Part shown: piece by piece, positions 63,362 through 64,000 of the stretch
Numbering within the stretch: the first letter of the stretch is position 1
How the letters are laid out: each line of letters opens with the position of its first letter
From: Lethocerus indicus
Taxonomy: Eukaryota > Arthropoda > Insecta > Hemiptera > Belostomatidae
Direction of reading: 5' to 3'
DNA: 64,000 nucleotides
Assembly (NCBI GenBank): GCA_019843655.1
Contig: JACDQD010000004.1
Location: 33,944,900-34,008,899 of the forward strand
Translations under genes and position numbers: made by a program
Notes under the pieces: model-generated
Told to the model about the DNA's origin: nothing
What the model saw: only the letters and a program-made list of their open reading frames with translations
Databases searched by the model: none

Positions 63362-64000
63362 TATCGCTGTGTGTGTGTGTGCGTGGTCTGCGCGAGCGGT
63401 CGGAATACAGCGTAGGTTCGTGATGTGTTTCTGTCTCCTCTCTCCTGCTGTCGGTTTGGTCTTTTGCTAGACCGGGCTTTCTGGACCAATAATAAGACCT
63501 TTTTCCGGACCAATAAGACCACATTTTCTGGCCTAATAAGACCATTTTCTGGACTGATAAGGGCCATTTTCTGGACCAATAAGACCATTTTCTGGACTAG
63601 TAAGACCATTTTCTGGACTAATAAGACCATTTTCTGGCCTAATAAGGCCATTTTCTGGACTAGTAAGACCATTTTCTGGCCTAATAAGACCATTTTCTGG
63701 ACTAATAAGACCTTTTTCTGGACCAATAAGACCATTTTCTGGACTAATAAGACCACATTTTCTGGCCTAATAAGACCATTTTCTGGACTAATAAGGGCCA
63801 TTTTCTGGACCAATAAGGGCCATTTTCTGGACCAGTAAGGACCATTTTCTGGCCTAATAAGACCATTTTCTGGACTAATAAGGCCATTTTCTGGACCGAT
63901 AAGACCATTTTCTGGCCTTATAAGACCATTTTCTGGACTGATAAGGGCCATTTTCTGGACCAATAAGGGCCATTTTCTGGACCAGTAAGACCATTTTCTG
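63362..64000. repeat. Fold-back end followed by 21-bp tandem array
   Basis: 63362-63480 is a fold-back copy ('gtggtctgcgcgagcgg ... gtcttttgctagaccgg'). From 63485 to the right edge, a 21-bp unit 'gaccattttctggactaataa' repeats about 24 times with variants (ggcctaataa, ggaccaataa). It lies in PGAM5 intron 2 and continues beyond the window. Frames across it are repeat artefacts. Confidence 0.95.

Noticed and set aside
63352..63963. 203-residue minus-strand frame (LVQKMALISPENGL...)
   Set aside because: It is produced by the 21-bp array.

Overview
The window is eukaryotic, almost certainly insect nuclear DNA. Its coding sequence is cut into short exons with GT..AG borders. It carries an insect-type gustatory receptor ending in the TYhhhhhQF signature. 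Its interspersed repeats are mariner, piggyBac and MITE types common in insects. I cannot place it in an order from the sequence alone. Exons are GC-rich, while introns are AT-rich and packed with repeats.

Three genes are supported. (1) UBR4 (purity of essence/pushover in flies), the giant N-recognin E3 ubiquitin ligase, runs on the minus strand. I could place 39 coding exons, from the start codon at 54382 down to 2569, about 2500 codons or roughly the N-terminal half of the protein including the UBR zinc-finger box. The C-terminal half must lie beyond position 1. (2) A five-exon gustatory receptor of about 363 residues is complete on the plus strand (45028-48202). It is nested antisense inside UBR4 intron 3. 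(3) The first two exons of PGAM5, the mitochondrial PGAM-fold phosphatase, lie on the plus strand (60935-61098 and 63188-63336). The gene runs off the right edge and is divergent from UBR4.

Layout: 1-2300 tandem arrays (a 103-bp unit, then a degenerate GCCTAAAA array); 2569-43920 UBR4 exons 39 to 4, with introns full of mini-mariners, piggyBac remnants and a fold-back repeat family; 10.4-14.3 kb an array of about 23 copies of a 164-bp unit; 45.0-48.2 kb the nested receptor; 49-54.4 kb UBR4 exons 3 to 1 around a 4.6-kb intron holding a SINE-like sequence; 54.7-60.1 kb the UBR4 upstream/intergenic region with a 489-bp tandem duplication and the GCCTAAAA array in opposite orientation; 60.9-64 kb PGAM5, whose introns hold the same repeat family and a 21-bp array.

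The main oddity is that otherwise well-conserved UBR4 exons contain at least seven one- or two-base frame breaks and one in-frame stop, most of them near short homopolymer or GC-rich runs. Uncorrected sequencing or assembly indels are the simplest explanation. Decay of the gene copy is the alternative. No biochemical link between the three genes is implied; they are neighbours. Assignments to families come from remembered protein families and were not checked by any search.
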